A DNA stretch of 30,000 nt from Neocallimastix lanati (nom. inval.) (GCA_016946835.1 JACVTC010000300.1:1-30000); one strand, 5' to 3'. Shown: positions 8,917 through 20,836, counted from the stretch's first letter. Made by a program: numbers and translations. The notes: generated from the sequence alone by a model not told the origin.

Positions 8917-9934
8917 TGGTAGACTCGGGGTGATTCTTATTGATTTAAAATCAAGCAGGGGGGACGGGTATTACCCTGCTTTGATTTTAACAAAGAAAAA
9001 AAATTTTTTTATTAAAAAGTGTTTATTATTTATTAATATAAAATTTTATTATTTAAAGTACACATATTTAATTTTTAAGAAATATTTAAAATATTTATAT
9101 TTTTTTATGAATTTAAAGTATAATTAGTTGTTTATAATTTAAATAATTTTATAGAATTATTGAATTAATTTTATATCAATAATTCATTTTTGTTTTAATT
9201 TTTATAAATATAATAATATAATATTCAAATATAATTTAATTAAAAATAATTATAAAATAAATATATAGAAAATAGTTTTTACTATTTTCTTTGATATTTT
9301 TAAGTTAAATAAATTGTTTTTAAAGATTAATATAATAAATTTAATAATCTTTAATTATTTTAAATAATACTTGTAATTATTTTCAAAATAAAATAAAATT
9401 TTTATAATATTTATTAATAAATTTGATAATATTTAAATAATAATTTTTATAATAAGTAATAATTTTTAATAATAATTTTTAATAATAAATTTAATTAATA
9501 ATCTTAATAATTTTATAATAATATTTAATAGTTATAATAAATAAATTTTTATAATAATATTTAATAATTTTAATAATTATATAATATTAATAATTTATAA
9601 TAATTTTTATAATAATATTTAATTAATAATTTTAATAATTTTATAATAATTTTTATAATAATATTTAATTAATAGTTTTAATAATTTAGTATCTTAAAAG
9701 TATAATTTTAATATTTACAATTGTATTTTAATATATACATATATTTAATAATATAACAATAAAGTAATTAATTAAAATTTATTTACATTATTTACAAGTT
9801 AAAATTAATTTATATCAAAATAAATTAAATTTACAATGAGGTTTAGGTTATGAAGAATATAGGAAAGTACAATTTAGTAAAGAATTATTAATAATAAAAT
9901 AATAAAATAAAGGTTATTAATTCATTCTTTACCA
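8917..9934 (-). repeat. Solo LTR 'A' of the E2 family
   Basis: 1,018 bp, starting TGGTAGACTCGGGG and ending TTCTTTACCA (inverted TGGTA/TACCA). It is collinear with the 3' LTR of E2 at 25295-26310 and with copy B at 17337-20833. No internal element sequence is attached, so it is a solo LTR. AACA lies on each side if the last base of the E1 LTR is counted. The inner hairpin at 8945-8990 is listed separately. A 65-codon ORF inside is not convincing. Confidence 0.9.
8945..8990. other. G/C-rich hairpin in the E2-family LTR
   Basis: Arms TTAAAATCAAGCAGGG and its complement (one bulged T) enclose a 13-base loop rich in G. The same hairpin is present at 17365-17411 and 25324-25370. On the minus strand, the coding strand of E2, it lies about 30 bases from the LTR 3' end, in U5. 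It could act in RNA dimerisation, packaging or termination; which one cannot be told from sequence. Confidence 0.75.
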
Positions 9935-10257
9935 AACATGATACGGGCTGGGGTTGAAACACTAAGATATTCAAAACAAAAAAAAAATAAATATTAACAC
10001 ATAACTATAAAAATAAGTTTGGAAACAAGAAAAAAAAATTAAATTTTAAAATATTCTTTATTTAAATTTAAAATTAAAATTATTTGTTCCCAGTATTAAA
10101 AAGAAAGAAATTTATTCTTCTTTTTATACTTTTATTTTAATACATTTTATTTATTATTAATATATTCTTTATAAAAAAAACTATTATAACTATTTTATTT
10201 TAATTTTTAACTATTATTTTTAATTATTTTTTTAAAAAAAAAAAAAAATAACATTTA

Positions 10258-10383
10258 TTAAATTAAAATATAAAAAATTAATTTAGAGATTGTATCACGA
10301 AGGGCATTCCGGGCGGTAGCTTCTTCTTGATATTCTTTTTCAGAGAGTGAATTATACAGAATTGATATTTTCTGTATTTTAGA
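10258..10383 (-). pseudogene. Short coding remnant, unrecognised
   Basis: An open minus-strand frame of 41 codons ends in TAA at 10258-10260 and is bounded upstream by TGA. Its middle reads LSEKEYQEEATARNALRDTI, a normal-looking helical, charged sequence, and uses G/C-containing codons (GCC, CGG) unlike its surroundings. No start codon is visible. It may be the C-terminal end of a retrotransposon or host protein trapped in the unit. The family was not recognised. Confidence 0.4.
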
Positions 10384-10605
10384 TCATTTTTTTATTATTG
10401 AAATTCTGTATTTTAGTTCATCTTTATTTTTAATAAAGATTTAATTTATTTTTGATTTTTGATTTATTTTTAGTTTATTTCAAAGGTTTAGAAAATATTA
10501 TACAGAAACTTATAATTCTGTATTTTATATCAAATATTTATTGAAATAGGTTTTTATTATTCTTAATATAAAAATAAGAATTAATAATGATTTAAATATT
10601 ATATA

Positions 10606-13600
10606 ATTTTTAATAAGAATATTTAATAATAATTTTTATTATATTTAATATTAATAAAAGATTTTAATAAGAATATTTAATAATAATTTTTATTATATTT
10701 AATATTAATAAAAGATTTAATAAGAATATTTAATAATATTTTTTATTATATTTGATATTAATAAAAGATTTTAATAAGAATATTTAATAATAATTTTTAT
10801 TATATTTGATATTAATAAAAGATTTTAATAAGAATATTTAATAATAATTTTTATTATATTTAATATTAATAAAAGAATTTTATAAGAATATTTAATAATA
10901 ATTTTTATTATAAAAGATTTTAATAATAATATTTAATAATAATTTTTATTATATTTGATATTAATAAAAGATTTTTATTAGAATATTTAATAATTTTTAT
11001 TATATTTAATATTAATAAAAGAATTTTATAAGAATATTTAATAATAATTTTTATTATATTTGATATTAATAAAAGATTTTTATTAGAATATTTAATAATA
11101 ATTTTTATTATATTTGATATTAATAAAAGAATTTTATAAGAATATTTAATAATAATTTTTATTATAAAAGATTTTAATAATAATATTTAATAATAATTTT
11201 TATTATATTTAATATTAATAAAAGATTTTTATTAGAATATTTAATAATAATTTTTATTATATTTGATATTAATAAAAGATTTTAATAAGAATATTTAATA
11301 ATAATTTTTATATTTGATATTAATAAAAGATTTTAATAAGAATATTTAATAATAATTTTTATATTTGATATTAATAAAAGATTTTAATAAGAATATTTAA
11401 TAATAATTTTTATTATATTTAATATTAATAAAAGATTTTTATAAGAATATTTAATAATTTTTATTATATTTGATATTAATAAAAGATTTTAATAAGAATA
11501 TTTAATAATAATTTTTATTATATTTAATATTAATAAAAGAAATTTATAAGAATATTTAATAATAATTTTTATTATATTTAATATTAATAAAAGAATTTTA
11601 TAAGAATATTTAATAATAATTTTTATTATATTTAATATTAATAAAGGAAATTTATAAGAATATTTAATAATAATTTTTATTATATTTAATATTAATAAAA
11701 GAAATTTATAATAATATTTAATAATTTTTATTATATTTAATATTAATAAAAGATTTTTATTAGAATATTTAATAATAATTTTTATTATATTTGATATTAA
11801 TAAAAGATTTTAATAAGAATATTTAATAATAATTTTTATATTTGATATTAATAAAAGAAATTTATAAGAATATTTAATAATAATTTTTATTATATTTGAT
11901 ATTAATAAAAGATTTTAATAAGAATATTTAATAATAATTTTTATTTTTGATATTAATAAAAGATTTTAATAAGAATATTTAATAATAATTTTTATATTTG
12001 ATATTAATAAAAGATTTTAATAAGAATATTTAATAATAATTTTTATTATATTTAATATTAATAAAAGATTTTTATAAGAATATTTAATAATTTTTATTAT
12101 ATTTGATATTAATAAAAGATTTTAATAAGAATATTTAATAATAATTTTTATTATATTTAATATTAATAAAAGAAATTTATAAGAATATTTAATAATAATT
12201 TTTATTATATTTAATATTAATAAAAGATTTTTATTAGAATATTTAATAATAATTTTTATTATATTTGATATTAATAAAAGATTTTAATAAGAATATTTAA
12301 TAATAATTTTTATTATATTTGATATTAATAAAAGATTTTAATAAGAATATTTAATAATAATTTTTATTATATTTAATATTAATAAAAGAATTTTATAAGA
12401 ATATTTAATAATAATTTTTATTATAAAAGATTTTAATAATAATATTTAATAATAATTTTTATTATATTTGATATTAATAAAAGATTTTTATTAGAATATT
12501 TAATAATAATTTTTATTATATTTGATATTAATAAAAGATTTTTATTAGAATATTTAATAATAATTTTTATTATATTTAATATTAATAAAAGATTTTTATT
12601 AGAATATTTAATAATAATTTTTATTATATTTAATATTAATAAAAGAATTTTATAAGAATATTTAATAATAATTTTTATTATATTTGATATTAATAAAAGA
12701 TTTTTATTAGAATATTTAATAATAATTTTTATTATATTTAATATTAATAAAAGAATTTTATAAGAATATTTAATAATAATTTTTATTATAAAAGATTTTA
12801 ATAATAATATTTAATAATAATTTTTATTATATTTGATATTAATAAAAGATTTTTATTAGAATATTTAATAATAATTTTTATTATATTTGATATTAATAAA
12901 AGATTTTTATTAGAATATTTAATAATAATTTTTATTATATTTAATATTAATAAAAGAATTTTATAAGAATATTTAATAATAATTTTTATTATAAAAGATT
13001 TTAATAATAATATTTAATAATAATTTTTATTATATTTGATATTAATAAAAGATTTTTATTAGAATATTTAATAATAATTTTTATTATATTTGATATTAAT
13101 AAAAGATTTTTATTAGAATATTTAATAATAATTTTTATTATATTTAATATTAATAAAAGATTTTTATTAGAATATTTAATAATAATTTTTATTATATTTA
13201 ATATTAATAAAAGAATTTTATAAGAATATTTAATAATAATTTTTATTATATTTGATATTAATAAAAGATTTTTATTAGAATATTTAATAATAATTTTTAT
13301 TATATTTAATATTAATAAAAGATTTTTATTAGAATATTTAATAATAATTTTTATTATATTTAATATTAATAAAAGATTTTTATTAGAATATTTAATAATA
13401 ATTTTTATTATATTTGATATTAATAAAAGATTTTAATAAGAATATTTAATAATAATTTTTATTATATTTGATATTAATAAAAGATTTTAATAAGAATATT
13501 TAATAATAATTTTTATTATATTTAATATTAATAAAAGAATTTTATAAGAATATTTAATAATAATTTTTATTATAAAAGATTTTAATAATAATATTTAATA

Positions 13601-16600
13601 ATAATTTTTATTATATTTGATATTAATAAAAGATTTTTATTAGAATATTTAATAATTTTTATTATATTTAATATTAATAAAAGAATTTTATAAGAATATT
13701 TAATAATAATTTTTATTATATTTGATATTAATAAAAGATTTTTATTAGAATATTTAATAATAATTTTTATTATAAAAGATTTTAATAATAATATTTAATA
13801 ATAATTTTTATTATATTTAATATTAATAAAAGATTTTTATTAGAATATTTAATAATTTTTATTATATTTGATATTAATAAAAGATTTTTATTAGAATATT
13901 TAATAATAATTTTTATTATATTTGATATTAATAAAAGATTTTAATAAGAATATTTAATAATAATTTTTATATTTGATATTAATAAAAGATTTTAATAAGA
14001 ATATTTAATAATAATTTTTATATTTGATATTAATAAAAGATTTTAATAAGAATATTTAATAATAATTTTTATTATATTTAATATTAATAAAAGATTTTAA
14101 TAAGAATATTTAATAATAATTTTTATTATATTTAATATTAATAAAAGAAATTTATAAGAATATTTAATAATAATTTTTATTATATTTAATATTAATAAAA
14201 GAATTTTATAAGAATATTTAATAATAATTTTTATTATATTTAATATTAATAAAGGAAATTTATAAGAATATTTAATAATAATTTTTATTATATTTAATAT
14301 TAATAAAAGAAATTTATAATAATATTTAATAATAATTTTTATTATATTTAATATTAATAAAAGATTTTTATTAGAATATTTAATAATAATTTTTATTATA
14401 TTTGATATTAATAAAAGATTTTAATAAGAATATTTAATAATAATTTTTATATTTGATATTAATAAAAGAAATTTATAAGAATATTTAATAATAATTTTTA
14501 TTATATTTGATATTAATAAAAGATTTTAATAAGAATATTTAATAATAATTTTTATTTTTGATATTAATAAAAGATTTTAATAAGAATATTTAATAATAAT
14601 TTTTATATTTGATATTAATAAAAGATTTTAATAAGAATATTTAATAATAATTTTTATTATATTTAATATTAATAAAAGATTTTTATAAGAATATTTAATA
14701 ATTTTTATTATATTTGATATTAATAAAAGATTTTAATAAGAATATTTAATAATAATTTTTATATTTGATATTAATAAAAGAAATTTATAAGAATATTTAA
14801 TAATAATTTTTATTATATTTGATATTAATAAAAGATTTTAATAAGAATATTTAATAATAATTTTTATTTTTGATATTAATAAAAGATTTTAATAAGAATA
14901 TTTAATAATAATTTTTATATTTGATATTAATAAAAGATTTTAATAAGAATATTTAATAATAATTTTTATTATATTTAATATTAATAAAAGATTTTTATAA
15001 GAATATTTAATAATTTTTATTATATTTGATATTAATAAAAGATTTTAATAAGAATATTTAATAATAATTTTTATTATATTTAATATTAATAAAAGAAATT
15101 TATAAGAATATTTAATAATAATTTTTATTATATTTAATATTAATAAAAGATTTTTATTAGAATATTTAATAATAATTTTTATTATATTTGATATTAATAA
15201 AAGATTTTAATAAGAATATTTAATAATAATTTTTATTATATTTGATATTAATAAAAGATTTTAATAAGAATATTTAATAATAATTTTTATTATATTTAAT
15301 ATTAATAAAAGAATTTTATAAGAATATTTAATAATAATTTTTATTATAAAAGATTTTAATAATAATATTTAATAATAATTTTTATTATATTTGATATTAA
15401 TAAAAGATTTTTATTAGAATATTTAATAATTTTTATTATATTTAATATTAATAAAAGAATTTTATAAGAATATTTAATAATAATTTTTATTATATTTGAT
15501 ATTAATAAAAGATTTTTATTAGAATATTTAATAATAATTTTTATTATATTTAATATTAATAAAAGATTTTTATTAGAATATTTAATAATAATTTTTATTA
15601 TATTTAATATTAATAAAAGATTTTTATTAGAATATTTAATAATAATTTTTATTATATTTGATATTAATAAAAGATTTTAATAAGAATATTTAATAATAAT
15701 TTTTATTATATTTGATATTAATAAAAGATTTTAATAAGAATATTTAATAATAATTTTTATTATATTTAATATTAATAAAAGAATTTTATAAGAATATTTA
15801 ATAATAATTTTTATTATAAAAGATTTTAATAATAATATTTAATAATAATTTTTATTATATTTGATATTAATAAAAGATTTTTATTAGAATATTTAATAAT
15901 TTTTATTATATTTAATATTAATAAAAGAATTTTATAAGAATATTTAATAATAATTTTTATTATATTTGATATTAATAAAAGATTTTTATTAGAATATTTA
16001 ATAATAATTTTTATTATAAAAGATTTTAATAATAATATTTAATAATAATTTTTATTATATTTAATATTAATAAAAGATTTTTATTAGAATATTTAATAAT
16101 TTTTATTATATTTGATATTAATAAAAGATTTTTATTAGAATATTTAATAATAATTTTTATTATATTTGATATTAATAAAAGATTTTAATAAGAATATTTA
16201 ATAATAATTTTTATATTTGATATTAATAAAAGATTTTAATAAGAATATTTAATAATAATTTTTATATTTGATATTAATAAAAGATTTTAATAAGAATATT
16301 TAATAATAATTTTTATTATATTTAATATTAATAAAAGATTTTAATAAGAATATTTAATAATAATTTTTATTATATTTAATATTAATAAAAGAAATTTATA
16401 AGAATATTTAATAATAATTTTTATTATATTTAATATTAATAAAAGAATTTTATAAGAATATTTAATAATAATTTTTATTATATTTAATATTAATAAAGGA
16501 AATTTATAAGAATATTTAATAATAATTTTTATTATATTTAATATTAATAAAAGAAATTTATAATAATATTTAATAATAATTTTTATTATATTTAATATTA

Positions 16601-17270
16601 ATAAAAGATTTTTATTAGAATATTTAATAATAATTTTTATTATATTTGATATTAATAAAAGATTTTAATAAGAATATTTAATAATAATTTTTATATTTGA
16701 TATTAATAAAAGAAATTTATAAGAATATTTAATAATAATTTTTATTATATTTGATATTAATAAAAGATTTTAATAAGAATATTTAATAATAATTTTTATT
16801 TTTGATATTAATAAAAGATTTTAATAAGAATATTTAATAATAATTTTTATATTTGATATTAATAAAAGATTTTAATAAGAATATTTAATAATAATTTTTA
16901 TTATATTTGATATTAATAAAAGATTTTTATAAGAATATTTAATAATTTTTATTATATTTGATATTAATAAAAGATTTTAATAAGAATATTTAATAATAAT
17001 TTTTATTATATTTAATATTAATAAAAGAAATTTATAATAATATTTAATAATAATTTTTATTATATTTAATATTAATAAAAGATTTTTATTAGAATATTTA
17101 ATAATAATTTTTATTATATTTGATATTAATAAAAGATTTTAATAAGAATATTTAATAATAATTTTTATATTTGATATTAATAAAAGAAATTTATAAGAAT
17201 ATTTAATAATAATTTTTATTATATTTGATATTAATAAAAGATTTTAATAAGAATATTTAATAATAATTTT
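10606..17270. repeat. A/T satellite: about 125 tandem copies of a roughly 54-bp unit with higher-order blocks
   Basis: The unit contains AAGAATATTTAATAATAATT, then TTTATTATATTTRATATT and AATAAAAGA. Variants include GATTTTAATAAG, GATTTTTATTAG, GAATTTTATAAG and GAAATTTATAAG starts, a 50-bp form lacking TTAT, a 51-bp form lacking one ATA, and a short TTATAAAAGATTTTAATAATAATA form. Marker variants recur in the same order: AAAGGAAATTTATAAG at about 11643, 14251 and 16495 (spacings 2,608 and 2,244), and TTTTTATTTTTGATATT at 11949, 14560, 14872 and 16804. This shows duplication of multi-kilobase blocks on top of unit repetition. Each unit carries the dyad ATAATAA-TTT-TTATTAT. No unique spacers are present, so it is not a CRISPR array. 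Confidence 0.95.
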
Positions 17271-18079
17271 ATTTTATTATTATTAAGAGTATTTAATAGG
17301 AAATACAAGGTATTTAGTGACACCCCGTATCAAACATGGTAGACTCGGGGTGATTCTTATTGATTTAAAATCAAGCAGGGGGGGACGGGTATTACCCTGC
17401 TTTGATTTTAACAAAGAAAAAAATTTTTTTTATTAAAAAGTGTTTATTATTTATTAATATAAAATTTTATTATTTAAAGTACACATATTTAATTTTTAAG
17501 AAATATTTACAATATTTATATTTTTTTATGAATTTAAAGTATAATTAGTTGTTTATAATTTAAATAATTTTATAGAATTATTGAATTAATTTTATATCAA
17601 TAATTCATTTTTGTTTTAATTTTTATAAATATAATAATATAATATTCAAATATAATTTAATTAAAAATAATTATAAAATAAATATATAGAAAATAGTTTT
17701 TACTATTTTCTTTGATATTTTTAAGTTAAATAAATTGTTTTTAAAGATTAATATAATAAATTTCATAATCTTTAATTATTTTAAATAATACTTGTAATTA
17801 TTTTTAAAAATAAAATAAAATTTTTATAATATTTAATTAATAAATTTGATAATATTTAAATAATAATTTTTATAATAAGTAATAATTTTTAATAATAATT
17901 TTTAATAATAAATTTAATTAATAATCTTAATAATTTTATAATAATATTTAATAGTTATAATAAATAAATTTTTATAATAATATTTAATAATTTTAATAAT
18001 TTTATAATATTAATAGTTTATAATAATTTTTATAATAATATTTAATTAAAAATTTTAATAATTTTATAATAATTTTTAT

Positions 18080-18478
18080 TGATAAAGAATTTTTATAATT
18101 TAATAATTTTATAATTTAAAATTAATAGAATATACACGTGATCAAACAAAATATAAATTTTACATTTATACTTATTATTTGAAATGGTCTCTTTTTTTGT
18201 AAAGGGCGGAAAATATTGTAATAAAAATGTGTTTTTAATAACATATATTAACAGTGGTTAATATATGAAAACTTATAAATTATAAAGTGTTTAAATACCA
18301 AAATATAAGATAAATTAATTGTGTAAAAATTTATTTTATATTTACTTTCTATATTAATTATTTATTGTAGTAATTAATTTTAATATAAGTTGTAAAATAG
18401 TTCTTTCTTAAAAGTTAGAATTTAACTACAACTTTAGTATAACATTATAATATTAATTAATATATTATACTGTTATCA
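18080..18478 (+). repeat. Left LTR of the non-autonomous element
   Basis: 399 bp with TG...CA ends. Identical to 20152-20550 except for GGGCGG here versus GGACGG there, which indicates very recent insertion. Confidence 0.95.
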
Positions 18479-18480
18479 AT

Positions 18481-18494
18481 TGGTGGAGAGTCGG
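18481..18494 (+). promoter_or_regulatory. Primer binding site, possibly tRNA-Ala
   Basis: TGGTGGAGAGTCGG begins two bases after the LTR. The reverse complement ends CTCTCCACCA, resembling 3' ends of eukaryotic tRNA-Ala, including a U at the position that would form the G3:U70 pair. This differs from the tRNA-Tyr-like site of E1. The tRNA assignment is tentative. Confidence 0.55.
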
Positions 18495-18638
18495 TCTTCC
18501 CAGGGTGCAACTTATAAAATTTTATATTTGTATTTAAATTTTTGTGAAAAAATCAATTTTTAATTTAGGGAAAATATAACTTCCTAATAATTTATTTTAA
18601 AATTCATAATTGTATTGTATGATTATGTTGTAATAACC

Positions 18639-20033
18639 ATGTTGGATTCAAAGCATATGATTGATATTTTAAGGTGTAATACTATTCCAAGTGTTTACGC
18701 TTTAGTTGATGACCAAATTGCAAAGGTTAAAGTATATAGACAAAACACAGTCAATATAATCTCGGAAAATTTATTTAATAAGATTTCGAAAGGAAAAAAG
18801 GTAATAAAACAAAAACATCAATACTTTATTACAGAAACTGACTTTGTTATGGATTCCAATTCTATGGTTGAGTTAGAGATAAAGTTTAAAAATGCAACTA
18901 TTAAAGATACCTTTTGGATTGCTTATGATATTGATGATTCTTATGATATTCTAATTAGCTTTTCAGTTCAAAGAAAATACTCCTTATATGTTTCTTATGA
19001 TGACTCTTTATGTATGAAATTAAAAGATACAAAGGAACATATTACTATATCATTACCTTCAGATGTGTATTCTGGAAAAGAATTTTTAGATTGGTCTAAA
19101 CTTAAAAGCATTACATATAATAATGAAAATCACGATGAGATCCATGAAAGTATTCAACTTAGTGATAGTAAAGAAACAAAATTACGTGAAATTGATGATA
19201 TTAAAGATATTGAAATTCAAAATTTAAAAACCTTATTAAGTCAACTTCAAGCTGATTATAATAAATTGAAAGAGACAAGTAATTCAAATATTGAAAAATT
19301 AAAAAAAAAATATAACAAACTATATGCTCAAAATCAAAAAGGTAATATCACTATTTATAATCTGAGTAAACAAAATAATCAATTAAAAGAAGATTTAAAT
19401 AATCTTGAAGAATGTAACTATACTTTAAATAATAATTTAAACTTAAGTAATAATGAAATTAACGTACTTTTAAAAAAAAACAAACAAATGGAAGAACAAA
19501 ATGAAAAGAAATCTCAAGTAATTTCTTCATTAAACGATAAGATTGATGAATATGATAAATCGAATTATAAATTATTTTGTCAAATAAATGTTATGCAAAA
19601 CGAATTACTCCAAGAGAAAGAGAAAAATCAAAACTTAAAAAATATTAATGATGAATTAAAATCAAATATTGAGGAATTAAAAAGTAAAATGATACATGAT
19701 GAATTCAGACAACATGATACAAATCTTCAGCTACCATTAAAATCTGATGAATTAAAATTAATTAACGTGGAAAATGCAAGAAAAATAAATTCAATTTCGG
19801 ATGTGTCTAATCAAATTATGTATACTGATAAAGCACGAAAAGAGAAAATATTTAATAAAAAAATGAAAAAGAACATTGGTTATGAATTTTCCAATCTTAT
19901 GAAAATATACTACGGAACTTTAAAATTAATTGGAAACTATAAAACTACAAGACATTATTTTGAAATATTATTAAAATTTAAACATTTTATATTTCATAAT
20001 TCTTATTCATTTATTTTAATAAGATTTTTATAA
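18639..20033 (+). CDS. Pseudo-retropepsin/coiled-coil protein of the non-autonomous element
   Basis: 464 residues from the first in-frame ATG; the frame is open from 18591, and upstream TTG 18615 is less likely. Residues about 18-130 align by eye with the retropepsins of E1 and E2: NTVNIISENLFNKI matches the segment after the active site, and YDILISFSVQRKYSLYV matches YFDIIFGRSIQKKYRLLI of E1. At the DTGA position the protein reads YRQN (33-36), so it has no catalytic Asp and should not cut proteins. Residues about 185-355 are a long Lys/Glu/Asn-rich heptad coiled coil. The C-terminus (about 395-464) is basic, ending in an aromatic/hydrophobic stretch. It may bind or poison the particle of a helper element; the function is unknown. 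It is intact, which in such a young element suggests selection for the protein. Confidence 0.75.
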   Translation: MLDSKHMIDILRCNTIPSVYALVDDQIAKVKVYRQNTVNIISENLFNKISKGKKVIKQKHQYFITETDFVMDSNSMVELEIKFKNATIKDTFWIAYDIDDSYDILISFSVQRKYSLYVSYDDSLCMKLKDTKEHITISLPSDVYSGKEFLDWSKLKSITYNNENHDEIHESIQLSDSKETKLREIDDIKDIEIQNLKTLLSQLQADYNKLKETSNSNIEKLKKKYNKLYAQNQKGNITIYNLSKQNNQLKEDLNNLEECNYTLNNNLNLSNNEINVLLKKNKQMEEQNEKKSQVISSLNDKIDEYDKSNYKLFCQINVMQNELLQEKEKNQNLKNINDELKSNIEELKSKMIHDEFRQHDTNLQLPLKSDELKLINVENARKINSISDVSNQIMYTDKARKEKIFNKKMKKNIGYEFSNLMKIYYGTLKLIGNYKTTRHYFEILLKFKHFIFHNSYSFILIRFL

Positions 20034-20137
20034 ATAATTATTATTTTAGAGTTAGATAATTATTAGATAAATTATAAATTTATTAAATATTAAAAAATTA
20101 TTTATTATTTTATTCAGCTATCCCAAAGTGATATCTT

Positions 20138-20148
20138 AAGGGAGGAAG
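20138..20148 (+). promoter_or_regulatory. Polypurine tract of the non-autonomous element
   Basis: AAGGGAGGAAG lies three bases before the right LTR, the expected place for plus-strand priming, and fixes the element's orientation as plus. Confidence 0.8.
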
Positions 20149-20151
20149 TCT

Positions 20152-20550
20152 TGATAAAGAATTTTTATAATTTAATAATTTTATAATTTAAAATTAATAG
20201 AATATACACGTGATCAAACAAAATATAAATTTTACATTTATACTTATTATTTGAAATGGTCTCTTTTTTTGTAAAGGACGGAAAATATTGTAATAAAAAT
20301 GTGTTTTTAATAACATATATTAACAGTGGTTAATATATGAAAACTTATAAATTATAAAGTGTTTAAATACCAAAATATAAGATAAATTAATTGTGTAAAA
20401 ATTTATTTTATATTTACTTTCTATATTAATTATTTATTGTAGTAATTAATTTTAATATAAGTTGTAAAATAGTTCTTTCTTAAAAGTTAGAATTTAACTA
20501 CAACTTTAGTATAACATTATAATATTAATTAATATATTATACTGTTATCA
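20152..20550 (+). repeat. Right LTR of the non-autonomous element
   Basis: 399-bp copy of 18080-18478 with a single substitution. It ends GTTATCA and is followed by TTTAT, the second copy of the target duplication. Confidence 0.95.
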
Positions 20551-20836
20551 TTTATAATAATATTTAATTAATAATTTTAATAATTTAGTATCTTAAAAGT
20601 ATAATTTTAATATTTACAATTGTATTTTAATATATACATATATTTAATAATATAACAATAAAGTAATTAATTAAAATTTATTTACATTATTTACAAGTTA
20701 AAATTAATTTATATCAAAATAAATTAAATTTACAATGAGGTTTAGGTTATGAAGAATATAGGAAAGTACAATTTAGTAAAGAATTATTAATAATAAAATA
20801 ATAAAATAAAGGTTATTAATTCATTCTTTACCAAAC

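Larger units (their letters stand above)
9939..17332 (-). mobile_element. LTR-like unit with TGATACGG/CCGTATCA ends, inflated by a satellite array
   Basis: The left end TGATACGGGCTGGGG and right end CACCCCGTATCA are imperfect inverted copies, and AACA flanks both sides (9935-9938, 17333-17336). The ends resemble the shorter LTR at 24352-24815 (TGATACGG...CACGTATCA), including a shared AAATAC near the right end. The left 660 bases hold A/T-rich sequence and a short coding remnant. The satellite fills 10606-17270, and 60 ordinary bases follow. There are no RT or integrase genes. My best reading is a solo LTR or non-autonomous unit in which a short repeat expanded. A DNA transposon with short terminal inverted repeats is the alternative. 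Confidence 0.5.
18080..20550 (+). mobile_element. Young non-autonomous LTR retrotransposon carrying one coiled-coil ORF
   Basis: 2,471 bp with 399-bp LTRs (TGATAAAG...GTTATCA) that differ at one base, a primer site, one ORF and a polypurine tract, inserted into solo LTR B. A 5-bp target duplication TTTAT flanks it (18075-18079, 20551-20555). There is no gag zinc knuckle, RT, RNase H or integrase, so it must be mobilised in trans. Its LTR matches neither E1 nor E2 beyond the TGATAAA start, so its helper is not in this window. Confidence 0.93.
17337..20833 (-). repeat. Solo LTR 'B' of the E2 family, split by a later insertion
   Basis: The two parts are 17337-18079 and 20551-20833. Removing the 2,471-bp insertion and one copy of TTTAT restores about 1,021 bp collinear with copy A, with TGGTAGAC and TTTACCA ends. 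It is closer to A than to the E2 LTR at 25295. It is flanked by AACA on the left (17333-17336). On the right AACA is recovered when E3 and its CAAAC duplication are removed. Confidence 0.9.

Noticed and set aside
8930-9127. 65-codon plus-strand ORF in solo LTR A
   Set aside because: It lies in a non-coding LTR, is not conserved in copy C, and its sequence is A/T low complexity.
10606-17270. CRISPR array
   Set aside because: Units are directly adjacent without unique spacers, the sequence is nearly pure A/T, and the context is eukaryotic.
9939-17332. Cut-and-paste DNA transposon with GATACGG terminal inverted repeats and an AAACAT duplication
   Set aside because: The ends read TG...CA, resemble the nearby 464-bp LTR, and AACA recurs between other LTR modules, so an LTR-type unit fits better. 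Not fully excluded.
18639-20033. Gag or envelope protein
   Set aside because: No zinc knuckle, no Retrotrans_gag-like region, no signal peptide and no clear membrane segment; the protease-like alignment and coiled coil fit better.
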